A DNA stretch of 48,590 nucleotides from Branchiostoma floridae (taxonomy: Eukaryota > Chordata > Leptocardii > Amphioxiformes > Branchiostomatidae). Within the stretch, counting starts at the first letter, position 1; each line of letters begins with the position of its first letter. The notes below the pieces were generated by a model. The model made no database searches and was not told the origin of the DNA. It saw only the letters and a program-made list of their open reading frames with translations. Location of the stretch: assembly GCF_000003815.2 (NCBI RefSeq), contig NW_023365779.1, positions 641,690 through 690,279 of the forward strand. Direction: 5' to 3'. The translations under genes and the position numbers were made by a program. This document shows positions 29,516 through 40,840 of this stretch, one piece after another.

Positions 29516-29801
29516 AACCTAGAATCCAGTCTCCTGGTGGCACGGCCTACCGTAGTTAGTGTAGGCTCTCTACGGGGCCAGTGCAGCTCTCATCCGCCGG
29601 GGTAATCATTCACACCCGGTAGGATTTTCACGCGGTTAGATTTGCCCGGTGAGAGTTAATTGCCGGGTAATCATCCCGTCTGGGCTTGAAAATCCTACCG
29701 GGTGTGGAAGATTTCCCCGGCGGTAGAGAGCTGCATTAGGCCCGTACGAAGCCTGGACTACCTACGGTAGGCCGACCCACCAGGAGCCTCGGTTCCAGGT
29801 T
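29516..29801. mobile_element. Inverted-repeat (foldback) element, 40-base arms plus inner arms
   Basis: The outer arms 29516-29555 and 29762-29801 are inverse complements over about 40 bases ('CTCCTGGTGG', 'GGCCTACCGTAG'). Inner blocks 'CACCCGGTAGGATTTTCA' and its inverse also pair, so the whole element folds back. A related degenerate copy is at 20760-21015. Confidence 0.75.
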
Positions 29802-30270
29802 ACACCCGCCAAGGCCGCGGCAAAGCGCTGCGCTGGTTCCCATCTGTCCCGGATCGTGTTTCTGCCAAGAACAACCGACTTCTGACGTTTGACAAGGTCA
29901 AGGTCAAGGCGCAGGACACCCGAGACACGAACATGAACATTTGGCCTCACATGGGGCAGTTGCTGTCGTATTAAGGTCACCCGTGAGTTAGCGCCGGCGC
30001 CGAATGTCAGTAATCTCCAAGCAGATTCCTCCGGTGGCATAAAACAGTAACATAAGCTGGGGTGGTCAATTTTACCCCTCTGCCGGCTGAAGTCCTTCCC
30101 CAGCTTATGTTACTGTTTTATGCCACCGGAGGAATCTGCTTGGAGATTAGAATGTCAGCCGCACCAGACCCTTGCGATTTAGCCCCACCTATATTGATCT
30201 ATATTGTAAGCTCCTTACAATTCAGCACCTGGGCGCCAAGAGAGAGTATCTGGGCGGCCCATCCATGGCC
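29802..30270. repeat. Dispersed repeat R2 carrying a later insertion
   Basis: Landmarks 'GTCGTATTAAGGTCACC', 'GGCGCCGAATG', 'CCAGACCCTTGCGATTTAGC' and 'GTAAGCTCCTTACAATTCAGC' recur in order at 40625-40840 without the hairpin at 30011-30150. The 40.7 kb copy therefore acts as an empty site. Confidence 0.75.
30011..30150. mobile_element. Hairpin MITE with perfect 52-base inverted repeats
   Basis: 30011-30062 and 30098-30149 are exact inverse complements over 52 bases, with a 35-base loop. The 8-base AATGTCAG flanks both sides (30003-30010 and 30151-30158), a target duplication of hAT-like length. The related repeat at 40.7 kb has a single copy of the site and no insert. Confidence 0.85.
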
Positions 30271-31153
30271 CAATAATGAAAAGTGTGTGGTTACAGGTTC
30301 AGTACTGCTGCATTCGGGCAAAAGTACGAATCACAGTTAGGCACACAGATCCAAGTATTTAGCTACTCGATGTCACTCAATACAAATGTTACTCAAACAA
30401 CTAGATACAGACCCTTAACTTGAAATTGTAAGTTTCAGACAGCGTCCGTTGTCTTTATTTCGTCAGTGATCTGCCACAAAGTGTTCAACCAAGCTGTGGG
30501 GAATTGAGACAATTCTAAAACGGTTTAATCGAAGTTTTCGCTCATTTGAAATGAGATCAGTTAGTTCAGGGGCGGTATAACCCCAAGAGCGCTGTATAAC
30601 ACCGTATCACTCTACTGCAGCTGGTTCAAGATTGGTGCTCGTTGTACTTTTCCAGATTTGACCTGTGTATAAGACTAAAGAATATGTCTGCCTTTCTTAT
30701 TAGCCCAGATCTCAGCTAAGTAAAACCCTGATAATCTTTTCTCCATTTTCCATCTGGTTGTCATATTTCTGCTGACGGGCTGCGTGCGGCGTGACCTTCA
30801 TCAGCCAGAACCCGCTCACGTCTGACCTTGGGAAACGGACGATCGTTTCCAGCCTGGACACGAGATCTGAAAGTCTGGGTACGAGACCTGACACGTGAGT
30901 AGATTGGCTCTGATTGGTGATTAGTGCACTGCGGAGGCGAATGGCAAAACCGATTGGTCTTTCGGTCAATAAACTGTAAAGGCCATTCATTCATTCATAT
31001 AGACACCAATGATATACGGAAGGCCCATTTCCTCTTGCAAGAGGTTTTAGAACGTTCTTTAGATTACTTTGAATGGAAATGGTTTGTTACTTTGGTGGCC
31101 TTTCTTAAACGACTCCGTTATTGATGTAGTAAGTTAGTTCTCTCTCTTCCCCT
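30271..31153. other. Intergenic, one weak exon-like stretch
   Basis: A GC-rich open stretch at about 30778-30895 (+) ends at an excellent donor (ACAC|GTGAGT) and would encode CGVTFISQNPLTSDLGK, but no matching acceptor or partner exon was found. The rest shows no gene. Confidence 0.25.
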
Positions 31154-31694
31154 NNNNNNNNNNNNNNNNNNNNNNNNNNNNNNNNNNNNNNNNNNNNNNN
31201 NNNNNNNNNNNNNNNNNNNNNNNNNNNNNNNNNNNNNNNNNNNNNNNNNNNNNNNNNNNNNNNNNNNNNNNNNNNNNNNNNNNNNNNNNNNNNNNNNNNN
31301 NNNNNNNNNNNNNNNNNNNNNNNNNNNNNNNNNNNNNNNNNNNNNNNNNNNNNNNNNNNNNNNNNNNNNNNNNNNNNNNNNNNNNNNNNNNNNNNNNNNN
31401 NNNNNNNNNNNNNNNNNNNNNNNNNNNNNNNNNNNNNNNNNNNNNNNNNNNNNNNNNNNNNNNNNNNNNNNNNNNNNNNNNNNNNNNNNNNNNNNNNNNN
31501 NNNNNNNNNNNNNNNNNNNNNNNNNNNNNNNNNNNNNNNNNNNNNNNNNNNNNNNNNNNNNNNNNNNNNNNNNNNNNNNNNNNNNNNNNNNNNNNNNNNN
31601 NNNNNNNNNNNNNNNNNNNNNNNNNNNNNNNNNNNNNNNNNNNNNNNNNNNNNNNNNNNNNNNNNNNNNNNNNNNNNNNNNNNNNNNNNNNNNN
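31154..31694. other. Assembly gap (541 N)
   Basis: A run of N. The 211-residue ORF across it is an artefact. Confidence 0.99.
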
Positions 31695-31844
31695 TTTGTA
31701 AAGGGGGCTTAAGCAGGCCTGGACTGTGTGATGCCAACATCGGTGCTACATCGGCAAGAAGAGAAAATCACACCTGGCAACGCAAAATTACAGACGTCCA
31801 TATACAAATCTCACTCAAGACTAGTAGCTGAGAAATGGGTGAAT

Positions 31845-31994
31845 CAATTAACATGTGAAAGAATAAATGAATGAAGAAATGAATATGTGAATGAAAAATG
31901 AATATATAAATGACTATATATGTTTTTGTTTATTTAGATCTCCATATGAATGAATGGATATCAAAATGAATGAATGAATGAATACGAATGAACG

Positions 31995-32045
<51 letters not shown>

Positions 32046-32062
32046 GAATGAATGAATGAATG

Positions 32063-32112
<50 letters not shown>

Positions 32113-32165
32113 TGAATGAGTGAGTGAATGAATGAATGAATGAGTGAGTGAATGGACGAATAAAC
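31845..32165. repeat. AATG/GAAT and (AT)n microsatellites
   Basis: Two long AT runs (about 31998-32041 and 32067-32110) sit between blocks of GAATGAAT. Ser/Phe/Ile/Tyr-rich ORFs here are repeat translations. Confidence 0.95.
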
Positions 32166-32635
32166 TTTATCACACAGGGCACAGGATAAAGACCCTCCCC
32201 CCTCCCGACGTTCCAGACAAACCTCTAAAACATCGCCAAGAAAATGGCTGACACCTGACGTGCTCTGACGTGTCTCCACCCCACATGGGTCTCACCCAGA
32301 CCGCAAAAATCTCGACCTGATTCAATTCCCCCCAAAAGGACCGCACGAACACGCCACCATGTCTCAAGTGTCTGGCCGCACATCTGGACTAGTTCTTACA
32401 CGGGCACCTGATCCTTCGGCTGGAACTGAGGCCAGACTGAAGATTATGGGTATGGATTGTGTAACACTTCTGTCTGGTGATACTAGATGGTGGCAAATTC
32501 TGCAGTGATCACTCTGTCCAGAGCATTATTGTCGTAGTTTAACCTGCTGTGGAAAATTAACTACAAAAATTATCATGTAAATCCATCGTTCCTATGTTCC
32601 GTCATGCTCCTTGGAAGATTTTGACAATATTGCCC
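32166..32635. other. Intergenic, no gene seen
   Basis: No exon or clear repeat recognised. Confidence 0.4.
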
Positions 32636-32965
32636 CTGCAGTTCTAGAGCAAGCCGCTAGGGGGCCCAAACGTACATCACTTCTTCCTTACATCACGCTA
32701 TCTGCGACAAACAAAATCAAGACCATAGCATGCCCAGGTCAAAAGATTTTTTAAAAAGTTCTGCTGCAGTACCAAAGTCACACACCAGGGGGCCCAAAAT
32801 CGACCCTGACCTTCGTCTTTGCAACACCTACCCACATACCAAATATCATAACAATCTATCTAGAGGCTCTAAAGTTATGGTGACCACAAGTATCCTGACA
32901 CACAGACACACACACATACAGACAGACACACTAAAACTATACCTCCATTTTCATGGAGGTAAATA
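32636..32965 (+). repeat. Dispersed repeat family R1, copy 3
   Basis: 'CTGCAGTTCTAGAGCAAGCC', 'AGGGGGCCCAAAATCGACC' and 'ACCAAATATCATAACAATC' occur in the same order as at 2565. A CA/GACA run and 'ATTTTCATGGAGGTAAATAT' close it. Confidence 0.72.
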
Positions 32966-33715
32966 TGAACAATACTAACTACTACGTGGAACAGACCATA
33001 GTCCACGACCCTGAAGATGGGGTCGTGTGAGGTGAGGTGACCTGATTGTCACGTGCACTTTGACCCCTCTGGGACCCGCTGTCAAGGCCGTGATTGACAT
33101 CAAGGTAAAACGATGCGTAACTGCCCTTGAGAGCCGTCGTCATGGCAACGGTGATTGACGGCTATTAAGGGCGATTCCTTGTCCTGAGGAAGTGCCTTAG
33201 ATACCAGAGACGTGTTACACAGTTTAGATTGTCAAATCTTTTTATTTTTGCCTGCCGTCATTCTGTCCGACGTTTAGCCCACACAATGTCTATGAAATAT
33301 GATGCAATGTTTGCATCACCGTGGAACAAATATTTACCGGTAACATGGCATTGAAGACAAATATTTCTTTGTGAAGATATCTCAAAATCAGCTCTGAAGT
33401 TTCTATCATTATAAGGGTATGTTATTATTACCTTAGGAAAAACATTTGCATATTTTCAGCCATTTGTTGCGTAACTCAGGAAACTGTGGATGGATCATAT
33501 TTGGTTAGTGGGCGTGGGTCGAGGTCAAGTTCGATAATGAGCCTCCTAACGTCTTCCGATGGTACTGCAGCGGACCTTGCAGTTTTGATGTTCTGCACAT
33601 GGTATGGACATACGGTTTGAGTGGTAGACTATTCATTGATGACAGAAAAAACTGTACATGATGCTTCGTCCCATCTGTTCTGACGCATCTCCATGTCGGG
33701 ACGATGTTCTCACGT
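32966..33715. other. Intergenic, no gene seen
   Basis: A weak hairpin around 'TGCCCTTGAGAGCCGTC' and 'GACGGCTATTAAGGGCG' lies at about 33121-33173. Nothing else is supported. Confidence 0.4.
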
Positions 33716-33734
33716 CCTTGGTCCGAAAACCGGC

Positions 33735-33800
33735 TCAAAGCGGTCTTGAACTGGCTCGGGGTGGTCTTGAACCGGCCCAGGGCGGTCTTGAACTGGCGAA
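33735..33800. repeat. 30-base tandem repeat
   Basis: Three imperfect units of 'GGCGGTCTTGAACTGGC' type. On the minus strand they give FKTALGRFKT-like repeats, but no splice context supports a gene. Confidence 0.7.
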
Positions 33801-34427
33801 TATCTGTATCTTCGTGTCGCACGTCTGAAACAGTGGTGTACGGCTAGGAAACAAATCCTATTCGACAATACATCACAATCCCATCACTTTCCTCTTTCTT
33901 TCTAGATTCATCTTTCCCCTAATCTCTACCAGACTGACCACGCTGGCTATTATAGAGAGAATAATTTACCAGGGAGGGGGGAGAATTTACCAGAGGGTTG
34001 GCCGGCAGGATTACACAGAGTAATGTACGCACAAGTGCGAACTCCCCTAAGAATCTTTTACGAGTCAGACTATTTCAACACGTGCGCTGAAGCTGGATGT
34101 TTCCCCAGCCCAGGTTCGGTTTCAGCCCGGTGCACCCTCACAGCATGCGGCCGGATCTCCTGCCGAAAATCCCGTACTTAGCGGCTTTATATGAGCTACT
34201 GCAGGATCGGGCAGGCAGGATACGCGTGCGAGCTAAGATAGAAAAGTTTCCCAGTCGGTCTGCTCTGGACTAACACTTTCCCATCTGTGGGTCTGAATCC
34301 TGTCATGATTCAGATGCAGCTTTGTTGCATTTGGCTTGGCACATGGCATTTTCAAATATCACATCCGACAACAGATTACTGTATGTAAAATCCAAGATCA
34401 AATAACATTGATTACCATTTACAGCAT
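33801..34427. other. Intergenic, no gene seen
   Basis: No exon or repeat recognised before the gap. Confidence 0.4.
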
Positions 34428-34527
34428 NNNNNNNNNNNNNNNNNNNNNNNNNNNNNNNNNNNNNNNNNNNNNNNNNNNNNNNNNNNNNNNNNNNNNNNNN
34501 NNNNNNNNNNNNNNNNNNNNNNNNNNN
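34428..34527. other. Assembly gap (100 N)
   Basis: A 100-base run of N. Confidence 0.99.
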
Positions 34528-34794
34528 TACAATTACTGTCCTTATGGTCTCAAGAAGGCTATGGGACTACCTTTACTGAAGGGACGGGTCCGTGGATTTA
34601 ATACGTGAGCGGGCTGTAGTAGAACATTTCCCTAGTCAGTCTGTCCCGGTGTTGCGTCGAACACTTTCACATCTGTAGATCTGTCCCGGTGTCGCACCGA
34701 ACACTTCCCCATGTGTGAAACTCTCCCAACCATGGAACTACAGGGCAACTGAGCATTCAAACAGACAAAAACTTCCGGCTTAAAAATACGTTAA

Positions 34795-34872
34795 GATCTG
34801 TCAGGGATTCGAACTCGGGACCTCCAGGTTCCAAGCCCACCACCCTAACCATAAGGCCCTGCGCAATGCCAA
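34795..34872 (-). mobile_element. tRNA-derived SINE head
   Basis: On the minus strand it reads as tRNA-like: A-box 'TGGTTAGGGTGG' and B-box 'GAGTTCGAATCCC' at tRNA spacing. No complete cloverleaf is closed by an acceptor stem, so I call it tRNA-derived rather than a tRNA gene. Confidence 0.6.
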
Positions 34873-35029
34873 TAACTCTAAGAAAATTTTAAAGTCCAGT
34901 CTGCATTTTTCTTGAATTTCTGCTGGCCCAGACCTGAAGATAAAGCTACTACCTTCACCAGTCAACGCCCCAACCTTTCCTTGACATTGACTCTGCCTTG
35001 GTTTGCCAAACGCCTACATTACTTAAGAC

Positions 35030-35400
35030 GAGGGGGCCGTCAAGTTCAAGAAGTGGCAGCGATTGAAAGACCCGATCCCTCTCCTGTCGTGTCCTTGCCA
35101 CACTTCCAGTATACGCCCCTTCATGTATCAACGGTAGAAGGAACCTTATCTTCTGGAAACATGTGCTTTTTGTGTACTGAACTTTTGGAGCCATTAAGTT
35201 GAAGAAGTGGCAACGACAGAAAGACCCGAAGCCTTGTCTTTTTGTGTCAGTGGCACACTTTAAGGTTGACCCTATCATCGGATCAAGGAACCTTCTTGAA
35301 ACATTTGTAGTAGTGAATTTTGAAATCGTCAATTTGAAGAAGTGTCAGTGACATAAAGACACGAACCCTTGTCTTGAGGTGTGACATTCACTTCTGAGAC
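35030..35400. repeat. Three tandem ~135-155-base units
   Basis: 'TCAAGTTCAAGAAGTGGCAG', 'TTAAGTTGAAGAAGTGGCAA' and 'TCAATTTGAAGAAGTGTCAG' start units near 35039, 35195 and 35329. Each is followed by 'AAAGAC(C/A)CGA' and a 'GGAACCTT' block. Confidence 0.75.
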
Positions 35401-35539
35401 CATCTGGAAGTGGGTCCAAGTTTGGCACACTTTTACTTTCCGACCGCACGTACAGAGCAACAGGTGATGGAATGTTCTAGAAATATGCAAGTTAGCGACG
35501 TGATCTTGTGGTTAAAAAAACGTCATAAATTAAGAATTG

Positions 35540-36010
35540 TCGTTTCGGCAACCTACAGATGGGAATTTTCGGCGAATGTACGGCCCACGTCCTGGCGGTT
35601 ACTAGGGCTTCGGGCGATTTTAGCAGATTATCCGTTGTGATTCAAACATCCATATGATGTCAGCTGTGCACCAAAAAGGACAATATCACTTAAATTTTAC
35701 GGAAAGAAACGCCGAGTCCAATTCAATTCGTGACGGGCAGGTTTTTAGCGAAAATACGGCCGACGCTCGGGCAATTTTGAGGCCCTGAGCTTGACTTCCT
35801 TGACAGGCACTTGACGCATTTTTTCTCGCTCTGCTCAGGGGAAAATGAGTACCTAGCTTTGGTTAGAGGCGTCGTACAAAGGTAACTTTTACTCATTGCG
35901 AGCAAAATGGAAACCAGATGGAGTTCAGTCACAAGTTTCGGCAAGTGCACAGATGTACACTCTGTCCCGTATGCAACTCTTCCCCACTGCTGGCGGAACC
36001 CCGGGAGCAG
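35540..36010. repeat. Internal duplication and SINE fragment
   Basis: 'AATGTACGGCCCACG' (about 35575) and 'AAATACGGCCGACG' (about 35753) open paired blocks. A plus-strand SINE body ('CTCAGGGGAAAATGAGTACC') lies at about 35790-35875. It is followed by a 'GTACAAAGGTAACT' block, family R3. Confidence 0.55.
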
Positions 36011-36289
36011 AGAAAAATGGTGAAGCAGAAATCTGATATAAGATATGGTTACTCATCTAAAAAATAAGACTTTTTTTCATCACTTCCTACTTAAAAGATA
36101 TGATTTCATGCACTGGTCAACCAAGGACACTTTGCCAGATAAATGCGTTGTAATATACAAAAAAATGTTCACCAGGACCTGATTACCACCTGATAGGTCA
36201 TAAAGAAGATCCGTCTGACTTTTCTAAAAATGTCTACCGACATGGCACCTGAGAAAGTGTGTACAAAGGCAACTCTCACTCTCAGACAG

Positions 36290-36389
36290 NNNNNNNNNNN
36301 NNNNNNNNNNNNNNNNNNNNNNNNNNNNNNNNNNNNNNNNNNNNNNNNNNNNNNNNNNNNNNNNNNNNNNNNNNNNNNNNNNNNNNNNN
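36290..36389. other. Assembly gap (100 N) followed by a G run
   Basis: 100 N followed directly by a G run of about 17 bases, so the gap was probably caused by the homopolymer. Confidence 0.98.
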
Positions 36390-37589
36390 GGGGGGGGGGG
36401 GGGGGGTGGTGGACCGAGAGGGAACGGGTTGGTGATGTGTATCTGTAATGAGGACCTTACTACTCTAGCTGAAAGGCCTGAGACTACTATGTGTTATCCA
36501 GGGTCCCACTGTAAAGCAGTGTGATACACTAACTTGGGCTACCCTGGCTAAAGAAAAAAAAAAGAAAAAAAAAAAGACGGTGTCTGAAGTTTGCTAGGTC
36601 ACTTTTGAACTCTAAATTTGAACTTTTGAACTCTACATTTGAAAAGCGAAGCGCAGATCTACCTTTTCAGATAGAAGCACCAGAAATAGACACAAAACTA
36701 TATCCCTAAGGCAAAAACAGAAAGATACAGCAACTCCCAAAACATATATGTCTCGTCTGTTAAACCAGCAGTCTTTAGCAGCACCCGGTATGTAGTTTTT
36801 AACGTAAAATGATACCGTCTATTGTGTATTTTCAGATTAAGACCTGCATGGTAACAGATCAGGTTGGGAGGGGACCGAGAAGGAATGGGCTGAAAATGTC
36901 ATAAGTTATTAACATTTCAGGAATCAAGTACATCAAATTTCAAGATACCGGATGCTACAGACAGATCTTAAAATGCATTCAATTGCAACAACTACTACAA
37001 CGCAAAAATAGGCAAATATATAAAAGACTGCTTTGTTATTAAAAAAAAAATACCGACACTCATGATTAGCCCCACTCGACTGAAACATAATATTAAAACT
37101 CATGCTAGCCCTTATTGCTATAGTATTTAGGTGTTAAGTTTTACCCTATACCTTTATGTTGTACTCCGTGTAATAGTTGCTGCCATACATTCTACCATGT
37201 GCAAATGCCGTGCAAGTCCATTCATTCATGCACATCTGGAGTGGAGAACCTTAACTATGGGCGAGGCAGGGTGCGACGTACCGGTACAAAATCGTTTTTC
37301 TTTTTAGGCCGGTCCGAAAAAAAAATCAGTTGCCCGGATTTTTAACCGATTAGACTGTACTACACTGCAATTCTGCCTGTGGGCTAAAATTTGTACTTCT
37401 AATTGTGTGCAAACAAACAGATGTGTTCAATCAAAGTTGAAAACCTGATAGTGGTAGGTTTTGTTACTACGCTCTCTACATTTGTCAGATTTTACCTTTA
37501 ACACTTTGAGTACTTTAGTCCTTTTACTCAAACTGTCCTGGCAATAAGTGTTCAGACATGGGCTCTGGAATCTGACGTGTTATTTGAAA

Positions 37590-38250
37590 GTCTGTACAAA
37601 GGTAACTCTTACATATTGCCTGTGGAACCAAGCTGTGATAAATGAGTATTTTAGAAGCCCAAGTTTCGGTAAGGGCGCTTGTAATGATCCTCTGGGGAGA
37701 GACATGCTTTAAATATCGCGATCATTACCCTCCGAGTAAACCCCCTGCGTGGAGAATAGGGAATGCGAACCAGATGAAATGATCCGAGTTACATTTTGGC
37801 AAAGCTATGTAGACTGGGCAACATGGCCAATTCCATATAGTGTTACCAATGATTCTTTTTTGCGTAATGGGATGATTACTGCTTGTTGTTTTTTTCTAAT
37901 TGCCAGTAATAATGATAATGGCGACATTAAAATAGACTAAGGCTTGAGTACATCTACTATTAGTGTTCGAATAGCGTGAGGGGAGTAAAGGAGGCTATCT
38001 ACATCAGGGCACACTAACCCTGCTTCAACCGTGACGGGGGGTGATATAGGCTACCAACGATGTCTACGGGGTTTTTTTTTGTGTGTGTGTGTGGGGGGGG
38101 GGGGGCGGTGCCGACGTTGGTACCTGAAAGTAAGAGTCTGTACAAAGGTAACTCTCACTTTTAATCGGTGTAACGGAGCGGGAGTGGATGAGAACCAGAT
38201 GAAGTGTTCTGTTCCAAAGTTTTGGCAGAGTGCACGGATTCTGTCAGTAG
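37590..38250. repeat. Dispersed/tandem repeat family R3
   Basis: 'GTCTGTACAAAGGTAACTCT' occurs near 37593 and 38136, with related 'GTACAAAGG(C/T)AACT' near 35875 and 36261. 'GAACCAGATGAA' plus 'TTTTGGCA' follow near 37768 and 38190. The copies contain stops in all frames. A G run lies at about 38092-38105. Confidence 0.65.
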
Positions 38251-38299
38251 TCCGGGCGGAGGGGGCTGGGAAAGTTACGGTTCAGGTCCCCTAATCTGC

Positions 38300-39025
38300 C
38301 TCCCTGCTTGTACGAGTCAAGACGAAGTTCTTCCAGAACCACACGCCTCAGGCGATCCGCTGACAACTTCCACAAATCATGTCCAAACGCCGGGCCAGAG
38401 GCAGCGATGATTGAAAGTCTGCTTCTACCACATTCGTGTCAAGGTCCTTAACGTAACTTGACACATCTATATATGTTCCCTGGTTGAGTTTTATTTCATT
38501 CAGATCCACAATCAGTTTAACAAGGTAACTCTAGTTCACCTTTATCCATATGGTATCCCGAGGGGTGATTCATCGCTCACCGATCACGTCTATGAGTGGG
38601 GAGAGGCATGCTTGGGGCAGATATTAAGTAAAATGTAACTACCCTGCTCCCAGAGGAATGTCATGTTTTTAACTTATATATAGTAATAGTGCCGAAGTGT
38701 AGTTTTTATATAACTGTGTAAAATTCTTTAAGTAACTCCTTCTTGGTGCACTATGCATTACTAGTTGTAGTTTGTATATGACTGCGTAAGAGTTTTTTGT
38801 ATCTAGATCATATGTAATAATTGTAAATTGGATGTAATTCAGTGTCGAGAAGGAACTCTGACACTGCGATTTCCCAATAAACACCATCTATGGTAACCTT
38901 CGAATCAAGACGAAGTTCTTACAGAACCACACGCCTCCGACCAGCCGCTGACAGCCATGTCAAAACGGACCAGATCCAGGGATGATTGAAAGTCTGCTTC
39001 TACCATATCTGTGTCAAGGTCCTGA
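38300..39025. repeat. Direct repeat pair ~600 bases apart
   Basis: 'GACGAAGTTCTTCCAGAACC' to 'GTGTCAAGGTCCT' at about 38320-38452 recurs at about 38910-39022 with small differences. Confidence 0.8.
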
Positions 39026-39059
39026 CGTCCATATACCCTTGTTACGCGTCATAGGGCCT

Positions 39060-39230
39060 TCACACTGAAACCGAATTAGCAGGAATTAAGCAGAATTAGC
39101 CGGAATGAAGTATTTGCAAAATTCGTGCCACATTCGGGTGGGAATTCCAAATGGACATTATATATACCCTTCACACGGGAAGGAATGAGCCGGAATGCCG
39201 TCAGAATGACTATTCTTTGTCTAAGAAAGA
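39060..39230. mobile_element. MITE-like element
   Basis: It opens with 'AGGGCCTTCACACTGAAACC', repeats 'AATTAGC(A/C)GGAAT' motifs and closes near 'CCTTCACACGGGAAGGAATG'. The flanks are consistent with a short non-autonomous element, but I cannot fix the target duplication. Confidence 0.4.
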
Positions 39231-39567
39231 AAAAAAACTTTGTCGGCTAAGTCTCAAGGGCAGCCAGTAAGTACCCAATTCATTGCTGAGTTACAAGTAT
39301 GTAATTTTATGGAGTCACTTTCACAGGAGGGGGTAATGTTAAATCTTCACTGATCTCCGCGGTAAAAAAAGCTGCCGTCTGGCCCAGGTTCAAGGGCCTG
39401 GTCACGGGAATTACTCGGTCTGGTTACGGCCCATCTGGCCGACTCTCGTTCCCAAGGTCACGTCGGCTCTTCTGTCGTTCCCAATAAGTTCACGTCCCTG
39501 ACACGAGGTGCATGGCGGGAAGCCAGAGCCGGCTGATGGGATTGGGATACCTTAAGACGATGTAAGA

Positions 39568-39990
39568 CGCGTAAGAAACTCTGGCTTTCACCCAAGTTTC
39601 ATCCAAAGAAGCTCCGCAGTAAGTACTAGGGGTAATTCAAGGTCATTATCAGCGTTTGGAGAACATGTTAAATGTTAAAAAGTGGGATCCTAACTCCGTT
39701 TCCAACCAAACCGCCAAACCCAGAATGTCTAGATATAGTCAAAACTGTTGTCTGTTGTCTTGTCATGTATGTTTTAGACACTGTAAGTCGTGAAAGAAAC
39801 ACTGGCTTTCACCCAAGCTTCAGCCAAGGAAGCTCCGCTGTAAGTACTAGGGGTTATTCAAGGTCATTATCAGCTCCTGAGTTGGAAGAACATGGTCAAT
39901 GTTAAAACGTGGGACTCTTCTTCTGTTTCCAACAAAGAAGTCAAACGGCAATCCCAACATGTCTAGCTATAGCCAACACTATCGTTTGAA
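39568..39990. repeat. Tandem duplication, ~215-base unit
   Basis: 'CTGGCTTTCACCCAAG', 'AAGCTCCGC' and 'AAGTACTAGGGGT' start both units (about 39579 and 39798), and both continue to 'ATGTCTAG(A/C)TATAG'. Confidence 0.82.
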
Positions 39991-40624
39991 TCGGTCTCTT
40001 AGTATAATAATAATGTCAATCGCTGCAGCTGCCCTTGTCACATGTATATTTCCCATTTCTCTACCACATGTATGTATCCAAAGTTCACGTAACGTTATTC
40101 ACGATTAGCCTTCGTGCAATGTGTGGAACTTCGGGCAAACTTCTGAAATAAACTTTCCAAATGCTACTTTCTTGTAAGTCGTACGGAAACATTGTGATAG
40201 TTTATATTTTGGGCGGGGGGGGGGGGAGGTAAAGAGGTGTCATTGCTCGAAGCTGTCCTGAAGTTACCCCGTGTCACATCGGACCTGATCAGCCTGGAGT
40301 CACGCACGCACCACGTGGTGAGCACGTGCACGTATTGACGTCACCACCTTGTTCATACATAGCGCTCATGGTGGAATTTTACTGGCAAAGCTAACATTAT
40401 AACATACCTCACCTGGGAGGCCTAAAATCTGATGCAAGAGGGGGGAAAGAACAAAGGTTTTCAGAAAGGACATCCACCTGACGACTGTCAAAAAACTAAC
40501 GTGGAAAAAACTGGACAGATAGTTAATATAGACAGGATTCTTAATACCTGTGTCACTGGGGAAAATTAGGCACAACAAAAAGTGATCACAGTAGCCCGAT
40601 GGTCCTTATGGACCTACAGTACCT
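39991..40624. other. Intergenic, no gene seen
   Basis: A G-rich run lies at about 40211-40228. No exon recognised. Confidence 0.4.
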
Positions 40625-40840
40625 TGGCCGCACCTGGGGCAATTACTGTCGTATTGAGGTCACCTGAGTGGCGCCGAATGGCAGCTCGCTCCAGACACTT
40701 GCGACAGTCGTATTGAGGTCACCTGAGTGGCGCCGAATGGCAGCTCGCTCCAGACCCTTGCGATTTAGCCCCGTTTATTGTAAGCTCCTCGCAATTCAGC
40801 CCCTGGCTGCAAAGAGTGATTAGTCGGCCCACCCAATAAC
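40625..40840. repeat. Dispersed repeat R2, empty-site copy with internal duplication
   Basis: It matches 29938-30270 but lacks the hairpin. A 61-base segment ('GTCGTATTGAGGTCACCTGA' to 'CCAGAC(A/C)CTTGCGA') is present twice in tandem. Confidence 0.78.

Noticed and set aside
29762-30040. Minus-strand 92-residue ORF
   Set aside because: It lies across the arm of one foldback element, repeat R2 and part of the hairpin insert, so it is a chimera of repeats.
31105-31740. 211-residue ORF on the minus strand
   Set aside because: Almost all of it is assembly gap.
33505-33822. Minus-strand ORF with FKTAL repeats
   Set aside because: It contains a 30-base tandem repeat, has no homology I recognise, and no splice partner or signal.
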